Shown here piece by piece: positions 1 through 7,830 of a stretch of 11,095 nucleotides of DNA (positions within the stretch are counted from its first letter, which is position 1; each line of letters opens with the position of its first letter). Location: contig LGRX02031608.1 in NCBI GenBank assembly GCA_001247695.2, positions 1-11,095 on the forward strand, written 5' to 3'. Under the pieces are notes generated by a model. The model made no database searches, had not been told where the DNA came from, and was given only the letters and a program-made list of their open reading frames with translations. Source of the stretch: Cymbomonas tetramitiformis (lineage: Eukaryota; Chlorophyta; Pyramimonadophyceae; Pyramimonadales; Pyramimonadaceae). A program made the position numbers and the translations under genes.

Positions 1-2
1 CG

Positions 3-74
3 GCTGCCGCTTGCACACATGTCCGGGAGGACCCACCGCCGGCTCCACCGCCGGCGGCAATCACGCATGCTTAA
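3..74 (+). CDS. possible C-terminal end of an upstream gene or exon (partial)
   Basis: The frame is open from the left edge to a TAA at 72-74 and encodes a Pro/Ala-rich stretch (EDPPPAPPPAAITHA). The same frame continues beyond the TAA as an acidic stretch (PDESEASDDGV) into the next ORF. The TAA lies in CTTAAC, which resembles a branch point, so this could be an exon whose stop is intronic rather than a true gene end. No domain is recognisable, and the sequence is too short to decide. Confidence 0.25.
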   Translation, partial: AAACTHVREDPPPAPPPAAITHA

Positions 75-107
75 CCAGACGAGTCAGAGGCGTCCGACGA
101 CGGTGTC

Positions 108-390
108 ATGATGCCGATGGACCCCATGCACGCGCACGAGCCCGACCTCTGCTTTGCGGAGAAGATCGCGCAGATGGGGGGACTCTCGATCACGGCTGAG
201 GGGGAGAACTTGGCGATGCGGTACATGCACGCCGAGTCGGAGGCTGGCTCTTACGACAGCGACGCGGACGAGTCGTATGCTGGGTGTGACCCGGCTGACG
301 GTGAGGGTGCGGTACGGCAGCCTCCGGCCCCTCGACAGGGATGCGGTACGCCGCCTTGGGGGTTTGGCCGCTCTTCGGCAATTGTTGTAA
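108..390 (+). CDS. small acidic protein, two exons (model)
   Basis: Exon 1 is 108-274 and exon 2 is 321-390, giving 78 aa and ending in TAA. The 46-nt intron starts GTATGC, has CTGAC at 295-299 and ends CAG 21 nt later. Removing it moves the reading from the exon-1 frame (MMPMDPMHAHEPDLC..., acidic SYDSDADES) into a Leu/Arg-rich helical end (LRPLDRDAVRRLGGLAALRQ). Without splicing the exon-1 frame runs to a TGA at 504 through less protein-like sequence. The open frame extends upstream of ATG 108 to 75 with acidic residues, so the true start may lie in an earlier exon. The gene may also continue through another intron into the exons at 439-908. No known family is recognised. Confidence 0.5.
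275..320 (+). other. spliceosomal mini-intron, 46 nt
   Basis: The donor is GTATGC, the branch-like CTGAC is at 295-299 and the acceptor is GGCAG. It is phase 2 on both sides, and its removal joins two coding frames. Confidence 0.6.
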
Positions 391-438
391 TGGTGTGTGC
401 ACTCTTTTGTGTTTGCGCCACCGCGGCGCCACTCTCAG

Positions 439-908
439 CTGCAACTCTTGCTTGGCGAGGCATGCGCACCGGGCCACACCGGCCTGGAGGTCGGTGGTGC
501 TGCTGAGGCAACCGCAGACACGTCTACATTGACTTTTACGGCTTTGATTGACATGCTGCGAGTCAGACCGGCTTGGGCACTGCGGCACCGGCTGCTATTC
601 CACCGCGCCGGCACGGCCGGCGCCGTGCTCGGCAGGGGCTTCATAATGCGAACATCGGGCTTCATGTCCCGGTACACCCGCCCCCTCCACCGCTGTACTG
701 GGATGCTCCACCGTCACCGGATTATTCACCGGGACCTACTACAGACGAGGAGGAGGGGGAAGGTCCCTCACACGGCGATCGAGACTTTTCAGTTTTCTTC
801 TGTGACTCCACGAATGATTCAATCACGACATCGGCAACTACAATTTACGGACGAGCTATGACTGTGCTGCGGGCTGGCACAGCAGTGCAACCGCCAACTA
901 GTGGCTAG
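439..908 (+). CDS. Pro-rich/acidic protein, C-terminal exons (5' end unresolved)
   Basis: Two stretches look coding but lie in different frames. Positions 439-521 read as a Gly/Ala/Thr-rich segment (HTGLEVGGAAEATADT). Positions 563-908 read as a Pro-rich then acidic segment (VPVHPPPPPLYWDAPPSP, DEEEGEG) ending in TAG. A 41-nt intron 522-562 (GTCTAC...GCGAG, with TTGAC before the acceptor) would join them in phase, but its donor is weak. No ATG is in frame near 439, so this is either the continuation of the gene at 108 or a gene whose first exon I cannot place. The C-terminal exon lacks any domain and looks intrinsically disordered. Confidence 0.45.
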
Positions 909-918
909 GAAGTTAATC

Positions 919-1065
919 ATGCCGCTCCTGCACAGTGAGATTGACCGTAGCTGTATGTGCAGAGGGGTCCGATCACGGGCCGGTTTTATCTTTGCAACTC
1001 TTGTCTGGGAACAGCCCTGCCAGAAAGGACAGGCCTTCCCTAGAGCTGGATTTCCGCCGCTGTAG
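919..1065 (+). CDS. possible 48-codon small ORF
   Basis: An ATG ORF (MPLLHSEIDRSCMC..., TAG stop) follows the previous stop by 10 nt. An overlapping frame without an ATG is open from 935 to 1153 and also looks moderately protein-like (Cys/Phe/Trp-containing). At most one is coding, or both belong to exons of an unresolved gene. No family is recognised. Confidence 0.2.
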   Translation: MPLLHSEIDRSCMCRGVRSRAGFIFATLVWEQPCQKGQAFPRAGFPPL

Positions 1066-1153
1066 ATGGTGTTTGTTCACAGGTTTCCACTTCGGCTGGC
1101 CGGTCACCACACTAGGTGGTGTGCTGGAATTGTCACACCGCTTACTTTTGTGA

Positions 1154-1560
1154 CTCTTCCCGTAGTAGTGTTTATGACGATCACCCGAACCAGAACCCTA
1201 ACTGTTTATGCCCATATAACGGGTTAACTTATCAACTTTATGAGATTCTGAGTGAGAAAACAATCACTGAGTGAATATATCCCGGGTCTTACGGGTATAT
1301 CCAACAGCCATCCCAGAGCAAGCAAACCCTAAAACCCATACCCAATGTCACTTAATGTCACAGTCTAGGGGACCATCTTCCAGCTAACAGTTAGCAAGGT
1401 GTGGCGCTACAGTACTCTGCAAGTGAATTGTGGCTAAGTCTAGGAGGTTCACTCAACATGTTCGTCGCGATGTGATCGTGTTTTCACTGAGTGGTGGCGG
1501 CGGTGTTCTCGAAGATGTCGAGGGGGATCCAGACGACGAATCAACCAACTCTTGGGCGGT
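1154..1560. other. AT-rich spacer without a supported gene
   Basis: No ORF with protein-like composition is seen. A short direct repeat AATGTCACTTAATGTCAC lies near 1345-1362. The telomere-like AAACCCTAAAACCC occurs only once (about 1325-1338), so it is not an array. Confidence 0.5.
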
Positions 1561-1990
1561 GCCAAAGCCAAAAGTAGCCTGGCACCACCAGAGCGAATGC
1601 GTCGATGAGAAGGGGGTGGGGAGGTGGAAGGTGAAAAATGCGGTAAGGGGGCGCGATTGAGTGCTTCGAAAAGAGCTCGAAAGGAATGGCGGTGAAGGGC
1701 GAAGTGGGTGTGGTAACATCACCACACACAACCAGATGGCGAATGACAGGTGGGGCGCAAGGCGAGGGTGAATGGAGTGGAGGGATGAAGCCGAAAGAGT
1801 CAAAGCACTTGTCGTCGATGGTGAACGCGATGGACTCGAGTTTGGTGCTTGGTGTGGAAGCACCACCAGGCACCACCAGACCATATATAGCCAGAGGGAA
1901 GATGTTGTCGTCGAAGCGAGTCCAGGGCAGACCGAACTGCGGCCATACGCGTGCGCTGGTGCAGCGAGGGCATGATCCCCGCGGCTGCAA
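1560..1990. repeat. degenerate repeats of roughly 140-150 bp
   Basis: Three modules share a CACCAC...ACCAGA core, at about 1582, 1721 and 1872, each preceded by a GGTG-rich stretch. On the minus strand they translate to similar fragments (IYGLVVPG, HLVVCGDV, FALVVPGYF) within a long open frame (1541-2248). This could be a decayed repeat protein on the minus strand or non-coding satellite. I see no start, introns or domain that would make it a gene. Confidence 0.35.
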
Positions 1991-2010
1991 AATCTGGAAG
2001 GCGCGTCGAT

Positions 2011-2355
2011 AGGGTTTCGAGGCGTAAAGGTAACTCCTCGAAAAATTAACCAATTCAAGCGATGGAGAAGTCAAATCGGGGTAGAATCTGACGAGGAAAA
2101 CGGCGGTAATAATGTCAAAAACGTCGTACAGTAAGCCAGTTTTTCTGCAGTTCAGGTGTCGTTGGCCAGAGTGTGTAAGTTTACGTGGAGAAAGGTATCT
2201 AACTCCCGGTAAAATTAACCAAATCGAGCGATGTAAGTTAAGGGCCAAATTGGGTCAGCTTTTGACGAGGAACACGGCGGTCACGTCAAAAATATCGTAA
2301 GGTAAGTCAGTTTTCCGGCAGCAGAGGCGCTGCTGGTCAGAGCGTTGAAGGACGC
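2011..2355. repeat. diverged tandem duplication, unit about 165 bp
   Basis: Copy 1 runs from about 2011 to 2175 and copy 2 from about 2176 to 2355. Matching landmarks are AAAGGTA (2026 and 2191), AAATTAACCAA (about 2044 and 2212), GACGAGGAA.ACGGCGGT (about 2090 and 2264), GTCAAAAA.. TCGTA, and GTAAG.CAGTTTT. Substitutions and small indels are scattered throughout, so the duplication is old. No coding frame is shared by both copies. Confidence 0.7.
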
Positions 2356-2609
2356 CGAAGGAAGTAGCCGGCCAGGGTGAAGGAACAAGAGGGAAGTTAG
2401 GCCGAAGGAAATCGCGGAGAACCAATCACAGACGGTAGGTAACCCACGATGTGAAACACGGAATTTGGCGGGATGAGGCCGATGCACTCAAACCGGAAGG
2501 CAGTCAGAGGGAACTCTAGAATTGACGAATGGCCAAAGCGAGCTGAAGCGAACCGAACACCACTTAGCGTGAAGTGGGTCGATAACCTGACGAAAAGGAT
2601 GATCTGGTG

Positions 2610-2709
2610 ATATATATATATATATATATATATAAGGGATATATATATATATATATATATATAAAGGGATATATATATATATATATAGGGATATATATAT
2701 ATATATATA
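2610..2709. repeat. (TA)n microsatellite in four blocks separated by GGG-containing interruptions
   Basis: Alternating AT/TA runs (about 25, 25, 19 and 19 nt) are separated by AGGG, AAAGGG and GGG. The long minus-strand ORFs across this stretch (IYIYIY runs) are translation artefacts of the repeat. Confidence 0.95.
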
Positions 2710-3440
2710 CGTGCAGTCCAGAAAGAAAAACACAGTGTCGGGTGCTCGGAACGGAATAGCATACAACTGGTTAGACATAAACACGGACTGTCTAACTAGG
2801 AAGGCTAACGGTACGAGGACACGGTCACGGGTGACACATGCCACACACAGTGAGAGGTGTGAAGCTAGGAGAAGCAGGCCCCCATGGGGGAGTGGGAGGG
2901 GGGATCGGCTTCCCCGTGAGTTTTCATGCAAAAACGAAACGAACGTTTTTTTACCACAATATCGTGTACAAAAATGACTAGATCGATTTTGTACCAAGTT
3001 TCCACTGGGTCACCCGCCCCCTCAGCTGGGGGGGTTGCATGTCATAGAGATCGCGTGACACGCCGTTAGTCACAGGATACGGCGAGCGGGCCGCATACGT
3101 CGTAGCGAGCTCTATATCCTTCGTATGAGAGGACCCCTTTTTCGCGCATACGGCCTTATTGTTATTCCTCGTATTCCTCATTCTACTCTCGCAAGCCAGA
3201 GGTTACGCGAGCTTTGGCCGCTGCGCGACCGATCGCGATTTTCGACACGACAAGAAAGGAAAGCAGCTCGTAACCTCCGGGCTACCACAGAAAATAAAAA
3301 TAAATCCCCCAAAATCGAAAAATTGCTCCCGGAGGCTCTGATTAGTGAGAGTAGCCTCATTCATAAGAGCGGGTTTCATTAGGTTTCAGCTTCAAACAAA
3401 CAGTGGGAGGTTGTATTGGGGATTTCTAAGACGAGTCACA
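2710..3440. other. spacer without a supported gene
   Basis: It contains an 8-bp stem-loop (GTTAGACA 2770-2777 pairing with TGTCTAAC 2789-2796) and a 12-bp palindrome CCCCCATGGGGG (2879-2890). A plus-strand ORF at 3125-3382 has an ATG but a Lys/Ser-rich composition with no motif, and I do not call it. Confidence 0.5.
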
Positions 3441-3507
3441 AATCCCCCCCATCCCCCATCCCTCCACACGTCGGCCGGGCCCAAGCCCCACCCAACCCCA
3501 ACCTTTC
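3441..3507 (-). repeat. C-rich tract with a G-quadruplex motif on the minus strand
   Basis: Runs of C on the plus strand include CCC-AAG-CCCC-A-CCC-AA-CCCC at 3480-3499. On the minus strand this gives four G-runs of at least three with loops of 1-3 nt, which fits the standard G-quadruplex pattern. A second C-rich block lies just upstream (3444-3462). Confidence 0.6.
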
Positions 3508-3790
3508 CGAGAGTTGACAAGCGGTCCCGCCTACTTATATATCCTTGCAGACATATATCTTGGGTGTGAAACATATTCAGGTTGACACTAGCTGCCCATG
3601 CTTTGCTCCTATGGGGGTCGGACCTCCCCGCCACCAATAGCCAAGCAGTAACCAATATGAAAGGACCATTAGCCGAACAGCAGAGAATACCCTTAGCGGG
3701 GTGTCGAAAGTACACAAACCACATAGGCGTTTCGGTGATTCGGTCCGAGAGGGGTACAATAGTGTTAATAAATCATAAATATACCGCAAC
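3508..3790. other. spacer without a supported gene
   Basis: ORFs on both strands overlap each other and none shows a motif or consistent coding character. Confidence 0.45.
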
Positions 3791-3791
3791 C

Positions 3792-3879
3792 GAAACCTAA
3801 ACCCTAGGTTGTGCTCAAACCGATATAACCGGTTTGAATCCGAGGGGGCCATTTTAGGTTTCAACCCAGGTTTCAACCC
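3792..3879. repeat. nested inverted repeat plus 12-bp direct duplication
   Basis: The outer arms GAAACCTAAA (3792-3801) and TTTAGGTTTC (3853-3862) are perfect complements. The inner arms TCAAACCG (3815-3822) and CGGTTTGA (3830-3837) enclose a 7-nt loop. AGGTTTCAACCC is repeated directly at 3856-3867 and 3868-3879. It may be a small palindromic element or a transcript hairpin; the function is unknown. Confidence 0.65.
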
Positions 3880-4093
3880 CCGAATTTATTCCCCACTGCA
3901 ACCTTTGTCATGTAGGCTTGTTCGTGACCCGGTTGTGACGTCGCGACCTAGCGACGATGCTACCTGACCGAATCGATGATATGATATACACGAGACTGTG
4001 ATATGAGAGACGAGAGAGCACGGTTGCACGGAAACCATTGTTGTTATCAAAACCCGGTTGCACGGCTGCCAAAGAGCCAGACTGATTCTCAAT

Positions 4094-4375
4094 ATGACGT
4101 CTACCCCTGATTCCGAGAATATGCCAATATGCTTGGTAGCCTGGGGAAGAAAGCGAGTTTGTATGGACGGCGAGGATCACTTCCTCAACTACCCGCGTGC
4201 ACAATGCATAGGGAGTGTTGCGGACAAGCGTGCCATCGCCACACACCCTGCCATTCGAGAAGGCCGTTTAACACCTAAATGGCGAATTTGTTTTGAGCAG
4301 TATAGCATCAGTACGAGCGCGGAAACTGCCATAACTTCTACGATGGTAGACTATTTGACATGTATGAAGTATTGA
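4094..4375 (+). CDS. hypothetical protein, 93 aa
   Basis: An uninterrupted ORF runs from ATG 4094 (MTSTPDSENMP...) to TGA 4373-4375. Its composition is balanced, with several Cys and Trp and no low-complexity stretch, which makes it the most gene-like ORF between 1,100 and 5,700. It shows no signal peptide, membrane helix or known motif. It stands alone in AT-rich sequence, so chance remains possible. Confidence 0.35.
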   Translation: MTSTPDSENMPICLVAWGRKRVCMDGEDHFLNYPRAQCIGSVADKRAIATHPAIREGRLTPKWRICFEQYSISTSAETAITSTMVDYLTCMKY

Positions 4376-5742
4376 TGCCCATATTTGAGACTTAGGCAAG
4401 GTCCCTCAACTATGCGAAGGCCATCAAACTCGATATATCGAGCAAGAAACTTACTTAAAAGTGCAGGGGTGGCCTACTGGTAGACGATAAACGTATGCCC
4501 TATGAAGATTGCTCTACAGGCCTCGAATTAAGTACATACTATTTTTTTCCATTAGTGCACGACATGATAACTCTTCGCCCACTCATAACAGGAAGCCAAT
4601 AGTGGCGCCATGCTCATGGCGCATGATCGCAAATGCCCCCAGGAATGAGTCCAGCCGGATTTCCTTAAGTGTGGGGAATATGGATCACATGTATTGAGGT
4701 ATGCACACACGCGGTGTGAGTGATAACATGGTGCCACGTGGCATCCGCATGATTCCATTGTATAAGGTGGGCGAAGAATCGTAGCAAAAGGATGTTTAGA
4801 ACTCGAGTTATCGCCGGAAACGTGAAAACCACGTACCTAGAAAACAGCATCAGTACCAGCATTATAGCGACTCGTCATTTAGGTGTTAACGGCTCCTGGC
4901 AACCTAGAGCGGTAACCGCTAGAGGCTAGAGCCGTAACCTGTAAGGGAGCTAGAAACTCGAGAGTTGCACAATTGCGCAGCTGCATAGCTCCAGTGCTGC
5001 ACAGTGCACGCGGTAGATGTCGAAATAGAGAGATAGTGATAAATACTTACCTTCTAGATAATTATGAGCCGCAACCCTCAAATATGTCTACTGTGCCAAA
5101 CTGTGTAAAAGATAATTTGTACCCTTTCACTAGGAATAGGTATTCCCTTACTTCTGGTTACCTTTGGTTATTAATGCGTACTTTTGGTTATGTTTCCTTA
5201 CCTTCGCTTGATTTATATCCGACTGGCAGAAAATGACTGGCAGGGTCATCGAGCCGGCTTCAGAATGCCCCGGGGCTCATTCAAGAGGTCACGAGGACGA
5301 CGCACGAGACCGAAACCGCAAGCAAGTCACTGGGATCAGTCATCAGGACGCTTGTGAGGGACTGAAGGGGAGTAAAATACTTATAAACCGACGAGTGTCG
5401 TGAAGTGAGGCAGCATTCAGTTTTATATACGTCGAAGCGACATGGCTCGCAAGGTCGCGTGAACGCGTAGGCCAATCAGAAAACACGAAGGGCTCGAGTT
5501 GTTTTTATATCGGATTAATTACAGCGCGTATTTCGAATGCTGTCAGAGATACAGCGTGACCTGAATATTTATAGAAGCAGGCAGGTGGTAGGCGTGCACC
5601 GTACGTAGTAATAAGAATACTAGGAATACTAAATAGGTAGGAGGAGCTATTTCAAATAAAAAGTTGAAAAGTGGTTGAAGGCTTCTATCTTGAAGCCGCA
5701 ACTAACTATTAGAATTATTATCCGTCCGTTAAAATTTTGACA
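4376..5742. other. AT-rich intergenic region upstream of the gene cluster
   Basis: No convincing gene. A short ORF at 5084-5236 (ATGTCTACTGTG start, 50 codons) overlaps a loose repeat of CTTTTGGTTA-like units (about 5151-5190) and is not called. The last part (5640-5742) probably holds the promoter of the MYND gene, but I see no clear TATA element at a fixed spacing. Confidence 0.45.
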
Positions 5743-6302
5743 ATGTCTTCTGCGCCCCGTCGGCAACTCGCTCGTGGGGGGTTGTTAAGGCAGAGTGCCG
5801 TGGAGTACAAGGGTGACCCGCCAGCGGTGCGGATTCTGTTCATCGGGAAACTGCGTATTTTTTGGAGCCTCGGCTGCATAGGTCTGGTAATGGTTATGGT
5901 TGGCGCAGGACTGTTCGGAAAGGAAGACTAATTTATTGGTGTGGTGTTTCAGGGTCCTGCACGCCGTAGCTTGTGTTGCTATTGCTATCAGAAGCCTGCA
6001 ATAGCCAGGTGTGACCGGTGTGAACTCGCAGTATATTGCTCAGTAGAATGCCAGCAATCGCACTGGAAGAACCCGCTACCAGACGCCCCCTCCTTACGAA
6101 AGCACAGTGGCAGCTATATTCCAAAAGGGCAAGAACTTAATGTATTAAGGGCGACGGAGGCAGCTCCTGCCGGCACCCGAAGGACGCATGGTCCATGGAC
6201 GAGCCCGAGGATGAGCACCGTGTCACCGGCGGCGACAGTGCATCGTGCCCGTGCACTAGCAAGCTTCGTGAGGCAAAACGGCTCGAAGCCTGTCGCCGGT
6301 AG
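5743..6302 (+). CDS. MYND-type zinc-finger protein, three exons (model)
   Basis: The model joins exons 5743-5886, 5953-6106 and 6160-6302, giving 146 aa and ending in TAG. Residues 1-48 are basic then hydrophobic (ILFIGKLRIFWSLGCIGL). The MYND finger spans about residues 56-103: Cys56/Cys59, Cys68/Cys71, Tyr76-Cys77, Cys81-Gln82, His85-Trp86, then His99 and Cys103. In this family the finger binds two zincs and usually mediates contacts with proline-rich partners. The last pair (H-x3-C) appears only after intron 2 is removed, which supports the splice, although the Trp-to-His spacing is longer than usual. The C-terminal exon is acidic then Lys/Arg-rich (KLREAKRLEACRR). ATG 5743 is preferred to 5737 because other genes here also start ATGTC. 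If intron 1 is retained, the first exon instead encodes a 62-aa single-pass membrane protein ending in TAA at 5931. The finger is certain; the exact gene model is not. Confidence 0.75.
5887..5952 (+). other. intron 1 of the MYND gene, 66 nt
   Basis: The donor is GTAATG, the branch-like GACTAAT is at 5926-5932 and the acceptor is GTGTTTCAG, 20 nt after the branch A. It is phase 0 on both sides. The length is a multiple of three and the intron contains an in-frame TAA, so retention truncates the protein. Confidence 0.65.
6107..6159 (+). other. intron 2 of the MYND gene, 53 nt
   Basis: The donor GTGGCA is weak. CTTAAT lies at 6136-6141, and GGAG ends the intron 19 nt after the branch A. Removing it (phase 1) supplies the final H-x3-C zinc ligands. 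Confidence 0.5.
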
Positions 6303-6457
6303 CAGTTAATAAGCCGTGACATGTTAGCCGGAGCCGCGCATGAAACCTGCAAGGATACGATGTACTAATAGAGTATATAATATACAATGACAGAGTAACA
6401 CTTAGCGCGTATCTATTTGCTTTTAATACTAATTCGTGGGTCTTCCGTGCGCACAAC

Positions 6458-6982
6458 ATGCCTTCCCCCGTGATTGCTGTTCAACCGTGCATTGTTTTCC
6501 GGTTGGCCTGTGCTAGGTCTTGCGGGTGTGCCAGCGGACTTTACCCATCGCTTATAGGCTGGTGCGTGTGGCAGTTGGAATGGATAGACTCGGAAACCGG
6601 GAAATCCTTGCCTGTCAAACTGGACTGGGCAGTCACCCTGGAGGACAGCAGATTCATCCCGCCGCCCTGGTGTATTCAAGGCAAGATTGTGAAATTTGAC
6701 CCACAGCATGTATGGACCCCGGCACCGACGGATGAGGTTCCCGAAGGCTCCTATGACAGGGAATACGAAAACAGACCACCGACCGGTTACGTCGTGGTAA
6801 GGTTGTACGACAAACAGGCGGTTGCGGAATGGGGCCGGCACTGTGCCTTACGGTGGCCGGATGAGTATGCCGCGATTGTGGAGTCAGAGAGCCAGCGGGG
6901 TGATATCCCGGCCATCACTGATCCGTCGGATGCGGAGGAAGATGACTACGTTAGCGAGACTAGTAGTGAGAATGAAGACTAA
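6458..6982 (+). CDS. hypothetical protein with acidic C-terminal tail, about 174 aa
   Basis: The ORF starts at ATG 6458 in good context (AACATG) and ends in TAA. The region from about residue 40 is clearly protein-like: Trp-rich (WQLEWIDSETGK, VKLDWAVTLED, FIPPPW), then VVVRLYDKQAVAEWGRH. The last 20 residues are half Asp/Glu, typical of a disordered acidic tail. I recognise no family. The N-terminus is uncertain: CTTAT at 6551-6555 followed 20 nt later by GGCAG at 6574 looks like an intron acceptor, so the first coding exon may be shorter (for example ATG 6458 to 6469) or lie elsewhere. TACTAAT sequences upstream (6363-6369, 6427-6433) may be branch points or simply AT-rich spacer. Confidence 0.65.
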   Translation: MPSPVIAVQPCIVFRLACARSCGCASGLYPSLIGWCVWQLEWIDSETGKSLPVKLDWAVTLEDSRFIPPPWCIQGKIVKFDPQHVWTPAPTDEVPEGSYDREYENRPPTGYVVVRLYDKQAVAEWGRHCALRWPDEYAAIVESESQRGDIPAITDPSDAEEDDYVSETSSENED

Positions 6983-7056
6983 AGTAAAAAAGATTACATT
7001 TAGTTATTACATTAAGTTCTGATTAATGCATTAACTTGTGTTACGCACGCACCTTC

Positions 7057-7631
7057 ATGATGTCGGTTCCACAGCCTTCGAGCGTATGCCTCTGTGACAG
7101 CGTCCGTTCATGTGTTTTTGTAGGGCCGCTCTCGCTGCTCTCTACGCACATGGCTGCTTGTAAAAGTCCCCGGCGATGGCAAGTGTTTCATATGGTCGCT
7201 TGCAGCGGCAACTACCGGCCAGTTTAGTGAGCAGGCCTTGAAGGGAACTGTGGCCGAGATGGCCAAGTCTGTGGGTTGGGGCTCTACCCAGACGGGCATT
7301 ACTCCTGAACAAAAGAAATATTTGTGTGACCAACACCGGTGTCATTGGGGCTACCTGGTGAACAACACCCTGACAGTCTATGCGGAACGAGTACACAGCA
7401 CGGTTCTGGTGTTGAGACTTTCGCGCGGCGGGACTCATGTTGACCTATATAGGCGAAGGGATAGCTCGTCCTGCTTGCATAGGCTTGTCGACTTGCATGG
7501 TTACGGCATTGCAGTGGAGTGGGTTCTGCCCACGCCCACGGGCACTTTTGTTGACCTGACGTGAGCGCACACGATGTGATACACTACGCCTGCGTGTTTG
7601 CAGGATATGCGTCCTCTCTTCTGGCACGTGA
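7057..7631 (+). CDS. OTU-family cysteine protease (predicted deubiquitinase-like)
   Basis: The model joins exons 7057-7083, 7124-7560 and 7604-7631. The OTU signature is direct: VPGDGKCFIWSL places catalytic Asp27 and Cys30 at the N-terminal end of the domain (Cys codon 7184-7186). A Trp-Gly (HWGYLV, residues 83-88) is followed by a hydrophobic strand and VLVLRLSRGGTHVDLY, with the probable catalytic His114 (codon 7436-7438). The Cys-to-His spacing (84) is on the short side for OTU. Family members cleave ubiquitin or related chains, or act as polyprotein proteases in some viruses and transposons; which applies here is not visible. Intron 1 is needed to give an ATG, because the domain's frame is closed by TAG 7121-7123. 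The 3' end is ambiguous. The GTGAGC donor gives a short end (ICVLSSGT, TGA 7629-7631). An alternative donor at 7550 would read exon 3 in another frame to TAG 7687 (MRPLFWHVILNGTIKDFVY). Confidence 0.82.
7084..7123 (+). other. intron 1 of the OTU gene, 40 nt
   Basis: The donor is GTATGC, TGTGAC ends at 7098, and the acceptor is GTTTTTGTAG about 25 nt after the branch A. It is phase 0 and links ATG-ATG-TCG to the OTU domain. Confidence 0.65.
7561..7603 (+). other. intron 2 of the OTU gene, 43 nt
   Basis: The donor is GTGAGC, TGTGAT ends at 7580, and the acceptor is GTGTTTGCAG 24 nt after the branch A. The branch-like motif matches that of intron 1. The phase and downstream frame are less certain. 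Confidence 0.5.
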
Positions 7632-7830
7632 TTTTAAACGGCACTATCAAAGACTTCGTGTATATGATTAACCGCAAGCTTCGTTAGCGCGGTTGTCATA
7701 CAAGCATAGTAGTTACCGTCTACCATCGTGGCGTGCCGGATAATCGTAAATACGTATGCTGCAGACGAAGTTACTATGTAGTATCGTAAAATTAAAGTTA
7801 TTATCCAGTGTGCTATGCCTGACCAATGAT

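Noticed and set aside
504..551. TGA read as tryptophan (genetic-code change)
   Set aside because: In-frame TGA at 504, 549, 7562 and 10347 looked like recoding, but TGG is used freely for Trp. Introns with matching donor, branch and acceptor motifs explain two of the sites in phase.
1325..1338. Telomere repeat (AAACCCTAAAACCC)
   Set aside because: Only isolated units occur; there is no array.
2397..2997. Minus-strand ORFs with IYIYIY or YIYISL runs
   Set aside because: They are translations of the (TA)n tract in several frames, with no other coding character.
3125..3382. Plus-strand ORF of 85 codons with an ATG
   Set aside because: Its composition drifts into an A-rich, Lys-rich stretch, it overlaps two similar ORFs in other frames and it has no motif.
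3815..3845. tRNA T-arm-like GGTTTGAATCC
   Set aside because: The flanking stem pairs poorly and no acceptor, D or anticodon arms can be placed. The motif is part of an inverted repeat.
4021..4065. Repeated CGGTTGCACGG
   Set aside because: Two short copies 35 nt apart, too short to interpret and without further structure.
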